55,348 nucleotides of DNA from an uncultured Gammaproteobacteria bacterium (lineage in GTDB: Bacteria > Pseudomonadota > Gammaproteobacteria > Pseudomonadales > Pseudohongiellaceae), in assembly GCA_913031035.1 (NCBI GenBank), contig CAJWGN010000007.1, forward strand, positions 1-55,348. Direction: 5' to 3'. The notes below the pieces were generated by a model that ran no database searches, was not told the origin of the DNA, and saw only the letters and a program-made list of their open reading frames with translations. The first letter of the stretch is position 1; each line of letters begins with the position of its first letter. Positions 52,757-55,348 of the stretch are shown piece by piece. A program made the translations under genes and the position numbers.

Positions 52757-54397
52757 ATGTTGAAATTATTTAAGTCTGTATCAGCGCTCACGCTGATAAG
52801 TATGATCTTAGCCAGCGCGGCAGCGGCTCAGAATGTGACTTCTGAGATTCTTGAGAACGCTCAAGATCACTCGGATCGCTGGGTCACCTATGGCAAAAAC
52901 TATGGCGCTTGGCGCTATATGCCCGATGACCAGATTAACCGCGACACTGTTGCCAACCTGCGGCCAGTCTGGATAAAACCGACAGGTGTTACGGGTGGCG
53001 CATTTGAAGTTACTGCATTGGTAAATGATGGACGCATGTATTTAACCACTGCCAACAGTCACTTGATTGTGGTCGATCCGATGACGGGTGAAGAGCTGTG
53101 GCGCTATGATCATGATTTCGAAAATGTTGATTTGTGCTGTGGGCCCCACAACCGGGGTGTTGGTTTGCATGAAGATAAAGTGTTTTACGGCACGTTAGAT
53201 GCTCATCTATTAGCCTTTGACGCCGCCACAGGTATTCAATTATGGGATGCTGAGGTTGCAGATCACCGTGAATCTTTTTCTATAACGGCGGCGCCGCTAG
53301 TGGTTAAAGACATGGTATTGATCGGCGTTGGTGGCGGCGAATTCGGTATTCGAGGCTATGTTGATGCCTATGATGTGAATACTGGTGAATTGCGCTGGCG
53401 CTGGTACACCACGGCAGGAGAAGGCATGCCTGGCAATGAGACTTGGGAAGGTGATTCTTGGAAAACCGGAGGCGGTCCAACTTGGGTTACTGGCACTTAC
53501 GACCCTGAGACGGATCTAGTGTTCTGGGGAACAGGGAATCCTTGGCCAGATATCAATAACAACGTCCGCAAAGGTAACAATCTTTACACTAACTCAGTAG
53601 TCGCTCTCCACGCTGACTCCGGTGAGCTGGAATGGCATTTCCAAACCTCTCCTCGAGATGAGTTTGACCATGATTCAACATCAGAGCCAATGATCATCGA
53701 AGAAATGTTCGAAGGTCAGATGCGCAAGATGATTGTGCAGATATCAAGAAATGGACACGTCTATGCATTGGATCGCTTCAGCGGTGAGTTCCTGTATGCC
53801 GGTGAATATACAAAGGTTAACTGGGCTGAGCGAGACGAGTCGGGCAAGCCTGTGTTGAAAGAATCCTTGTATGAACCAGCGGACACGGTTGTATTCCCAG
53901 GTCTGTATGGTGGTAAGAACTGGCCACCCGCCTCTTATAGCCCTGATACCAACATGCTTTATATTCCGACAACTGAATGGGGCACTACCTTTATCCGTCG
54001 AGAAGGAGATGGGCGACCCGGCACTATGGACCTCGGTGGCATTCCTCGTTTTGAGCCAACGGGCACAGGTTACGTCGTTGCTTTTAATATGCGAACCGGT
54101 GATATTGACTGGCAGGTAGAAATGCCTGGCAACTTTAACTGGGCTGGCACATTGGCAACCGGTGGTGGTTTGGTCTTCTCTGGCGCGCCAGATGGCTACA
54201 TCTACGCAATGAATGATGAAACCGGTGAGATTTTGTGGAAATTCCAAACTGGCAGTGGTCTCTATGCGCCGCCAACTAGTTTTACCATTGATGGCAAGCA
54301 GTACATAGGTATTGCCTCCGGAACACGGGATCCGGTGACAAGGGAAGGGGTAGCAACTGGTGTTTCTCCCGGAAACTATATCTTGTTCAGTCTGTAA
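52757..54397 (+). CDS. PQQ-dependent alcohol dehydrogenase, D-x-D (lanthanide-type) active site
   Basis: 546 residues with a signal peptide (ALTLISMILASAAAA, cleavage before QN). An eight-bladed quinoprotein propeller with tryptophan-docking repeats (TGEELWRYDHD, TGIQLWDAEV, TGELRWRWY, TGEILWKFQTGSG). Active-site residues align with methanol dehydrogenase: vicinal disulfide C127-C128 (DLCCGPHNRG), metal ligand E195 (GGEFGIRGY), stacking W235, N261 (GNPWP), base D304 and R331 (SRNGH). D306, two residues after the base (EFDHDS), matches the extra Asp of XoxF/PedH-type enzymes that bind lanthanides. It oxidises alcohols in the periplasm and passes electrons to a c-type cytochrome, probably the one encoded next. 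No C-terminal heme domain. Confidence 0.93.
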   Translation: MLKLFKSVSALTLISMILASAAAAQNVTSEILENAQDHSDRWVTYGKNYGAWRYMPDDQINRDTVANLRPVWIKPTGVTGGAFEVTALVNDGRMYLTTANSHLIVVDPMTGEELWRYDHDFENVDLCCGPHNRGVGLHEDKVFYGTLDAHLLAFDAATGIQLWDAEVADHRESFSITAAPLVVKDMVLIGVGGGEFGIRGYVDAYDVNTGELRWRWYTTAGEGMPGNETWEGDSWKTGGGPTWVTGTYDPETDLVFWGTGNPWPDINNNVRKGNNLYTNSVVALHADSGELEWHFQTSPRDEFDHDSTSEPMIIEEMFEGQMRKMIVQISRNGHVYALDRFSGEFLYAGEYTKVNWAERDESGKPVLKESLYEPADTVVFPGLYGGKNWPPASYSPDTNMLYIPTTEWGTTFIRREGDGRPGTMDLGGIPRFEPTGTGYVVAFNMRTGDIDWQVEMPGNFNWAGTLATGGGLVFSGAPDGYIYAMNDETGEILWKFQTGSGLYAPPTSFTIDGKQYIGIASGTRDPVTREGVATGVSPGNYILFSL

Positions 54398-54514
54398 AGG
54401 CTCGCTACACCCTTGTAGTAGGTGATGCTTCGCTAACTGTTATTCGGTCTTTAATGGATTAAGAAAAAAGCTCTATCACTTTGTTTGTAGTATTTGTTTT
54501 TAAGGTGTTGTTGT

Positions 54515-55036
54515 ATGAATAAGAAGTTGAACACTGTTTTTGGATTGATAGCAGGCGCATTGCTGACGACATCATCGCAGGTGACGGCAGGGGTCGGAGA
54601 AGGCGGCGAGTTATATGATGCTTACTGTACTGTTTGTCACGGAGGCCTTGGCGAAGGTCAGGCGATGGGTAAGCCATTAACGGACAGCATGGCGAATAAA
54701 TTGTCTGATACTGATCTGCTGTCAGTTATCACCGATGGGCGTGCCGGAACTGGAATGGCTGCCTGGGGTGGATCGTTTAGCGAAGAAGAGATTTACGATA
54801 TCGCAAACTTTGTTCGAATCCTTCAAGGTAAGCCCGGACTCAATATAGGTAATGAAGATTCAGGTCCTAGCGACGATCCTATGGCAATTGCAGGAGAGAT
54901 GCTTTTTAATAATCAGGCTACTTGTGTCTCTTGTCACTCTTATGGTGACAATGGGGGCAATGACAATGGGGATGGGGACAATGGGGTGGAAGGGTCGTCG
55001 TGGATCGCCATCTTGCTGGCAATTTTTTCGAAATGA
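54515..55036 (+). CDS. c-type cytochrome, electron acceptor of the PQQ dehydrogenase; 3' end suspect
   Basis: About 173 residues from the ATG at 54515, which has AAGGTG ahead of it. A signal peptide (FGLIAGALLTTSSQVTA) precedes a complete cytochrome c domain: heme motif CTVCH and Met ligand in GTGMAAWGG. A second domain begins at GEMLFNNQATCVSCHSYGDN, but after its CVSCH it runs into low-complexity Gly/Asn/Asp and a short hydrophobic end (SSWIAILLAIFSK) instead of a heme domain. The DNA there is G-rich and borders eukaryote-like sequence, so the true C-terminus may have been replaced at a chimeric join near 54940-54960. The first ~145 residues are reliable. Confidence 0.8.
   Translation: MNKKLNTVFGLIAGALLTTSSQVTAGVGEGGELYDAYCTVCHGGLGEGQAMGKPLTDSMANKLSDTDLLSVITDGRAGTGMAAWGGSFSEEEIYDIANFVRILQGKPGLNIGNEDSGPSDDPMAIAGEMLFNNQATCVSCHSYGDNGGNDNGDGDNGVEGSSWIAILLAIFSK
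54945..54992 (+). repeat. G-rich imperfect repeat with G-quadruplex potential
   Basis: Runs of 3-5 G separated by short ACAAT-type spacers (GGGGG, GGGG, GGGG, GGGG, GGG) occur between the second heme motif and the eukaryote-like end. In frame they encode Gly-Asn-Asp repeats. Confidence 0.7.
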
Positions 55037-55045
55037 ACTACTCAC

Positions 55046-55250
55046 CTAAGATGCCGCTCTGGGCGAGCAAGTCGTTGAAGTCGGACTCTGTGCCGTTGAA
55101 CTGCATCTCGATCGTGTACGAGGGGTCGTTGGTCTCCCAATTGCCGAAGGTGAAGATCGTGGTCAGCCGACGATCGGCCTCCGTCGCGACGAACGCGTTC
55201 TGCCACTGCACGAGTGCTTCCTTGCCTCCAGAGGCCATCTTGACGGCCAC
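55046..55250 (-). other. Eukaryote-like exon fragment (possible FAD-oxidase-type protein)
   Basis: GC-rich sequence unlike the rest of the window. On the minus strand it encodes VQWQNAFVATEADRRLTTIF, then GNWETNDPSYTIEMQFNGTE and FNDLLAQSGIL. It ends at TTAG followed by GTGAGT (55045-55040), a canonical splice donor. The WQ...LT...F.G....L..LL outline resembles the C-terminal substrate domain of fungal-type berberine/glucooligosaccharide oxidases, but this is tentative. The 5' side runs directly into telomere-like repeats through a CCCCTAG acceptor-like junction. It is most likely not part of the bacterial genome. Confidence 0.55.
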
Positions 55251-55348
55251 CTAGGGGTGGGGTAGGGGTAGGGGTAGGGGGAGTGCTAAGGGTAGGGTTA
55301 GGGTTAGGGTCAGGGTAGGGTCAGGGTTAGGGTCAGGGTCAGGGTTAG
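55251..55348 (+). repeat. TTAGGG-type telomeric repeats at the right end
   Basis: GGGGTA units grade into GGGTTAGGGTTAGGG and GGGTCA variants up to the last base. The G-rich strand runs 5' to 3' toward the end, as at a real chromosome end. TTAGGG is the telomere unit of many fungi, animals and some protists, not of bacteria. The variant-rich inner part is typical of a subtelomere boundary. Confidence 0.85.

Noticed and set aside
53520..53640. Loss of the catalytic Asp in the PQQ dehydrogenase because RPGDN reads RKGNN
   Set aside because: Alignment of active-site spacing with MxaF places the catalytic base later, at D304 in EFDHDS, which is intact.
53744..54247. 167-residue minus-strand frame inside the PQQ dehydrogenase
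   Set aside because: Antisense shadow of a well-supported gene with conserved active-site motifs.
1..55348. Linear bacterial replicon with telomeres at both ends
   Set aside because: The terminal repeats differ (TCTACC versus TTAGGG), no terminal hairpin or telomere resolvase is seen, and the right-end flank looks eukaryotic. Chimeric assembly is simpler.

Overview
The window is bacterial for almost its whole length and reads as a marine, aerobic, heterotrophic gammaproteobacterium, in the style of the OM60/Halieaceae or Spongiibacteraceae lineages. This placement is inferred from gene content and protein style; no rRNA or tRNA gene is present to confirm it. Supporting features are a three-subunit proton-translocating transhydrogenase, a TonB-dependent receptor, a HAE1-type RND pump, a SirB-family protein, a DUF4404-type protein, and many exported beta-propeller, beta-helix and alpha/beta-hydrolase proteins. 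At least five relic genes, broken by stops and frameshifts, lie between intact genes, and several long spacers hold no gene. This level of decay suggests a genome losing genes, possibly in a host-associated bacterium.

Layout: 1-1081 is a hexanucleotide repeat plus gene debris. 1082-5380 holds a GT9 glycosyltransferase and the pnt operon, which ends at a perfect hairpin. 5761-8693 holds a fatty acid desaturase, a ruined MDR oxidoreductase and an exported protein. 9008-14958 holds a TonB receptor, an SDR, an envelope protein, an HNH protein and an EamA transporter. 15060-19967 holds an exported PF20091-like hydrolase, an exported propeller-like protein, a beta-helix lipoprotein and a single-domain asparaginase homologue. 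20121-22986 holds a membrane-anchored split-barrel-like protein, a MarR regulator divergent from a second such protein across a near-palindrome, a DUF4404 protein and a small exported protein. 23431-26596 holds a Ycf46-like AAA pseudogene, a Tat-exported NHL propeller and an FMN reductase pseudogene. 26802-35409 holds an exported dienelactone hydrolase, an RND adaptor and pump, a paralogue of the 20121 protein, and a lipoprotein/periplasmic pair. 35614-38345 holds an exported esterase, a small membrane protein, an exported GNAT-like protein and a membrane-protein relic. 39337-45210 holds an exported propeller with an exported HpcH/HpaI aldolase, an aminotransferase, and a two-gene betaine/choline-type ABC system. 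46028-52424 holds a serine hydrolase, a SirB protein, a fused PyrD-PyrK enzyme, malonyl-CoA synthetase and the MadL/MadM malonate carrier. 52757-55036 holds a PQQ dehydrogenase and its cytochrome c.

The clearest metabolic modules are malonate import (MadLM) and activation (MatB), co-oriented with a fused dihydroorotate-dehydrogenase-type enzyme, and periplasmic alcohol oxidation. The PQQ dehydrogenase has a D-x-D active-site pair, as in lanthanide-using enzymes, and probably passes electrons to the adjacent cytochrome c.

The last 300-400 bases do not look bacterial. They contain a GC-rich exon-like segment with a canonical splice donor on the minus strand, followed by TTAGGG-type telomeric repeats running to the end. 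The simplest reading is a chimeric contig joined to a eukaryotic subtelomere, with the join in or near the G-rich 3' end of the cytochrome gene.
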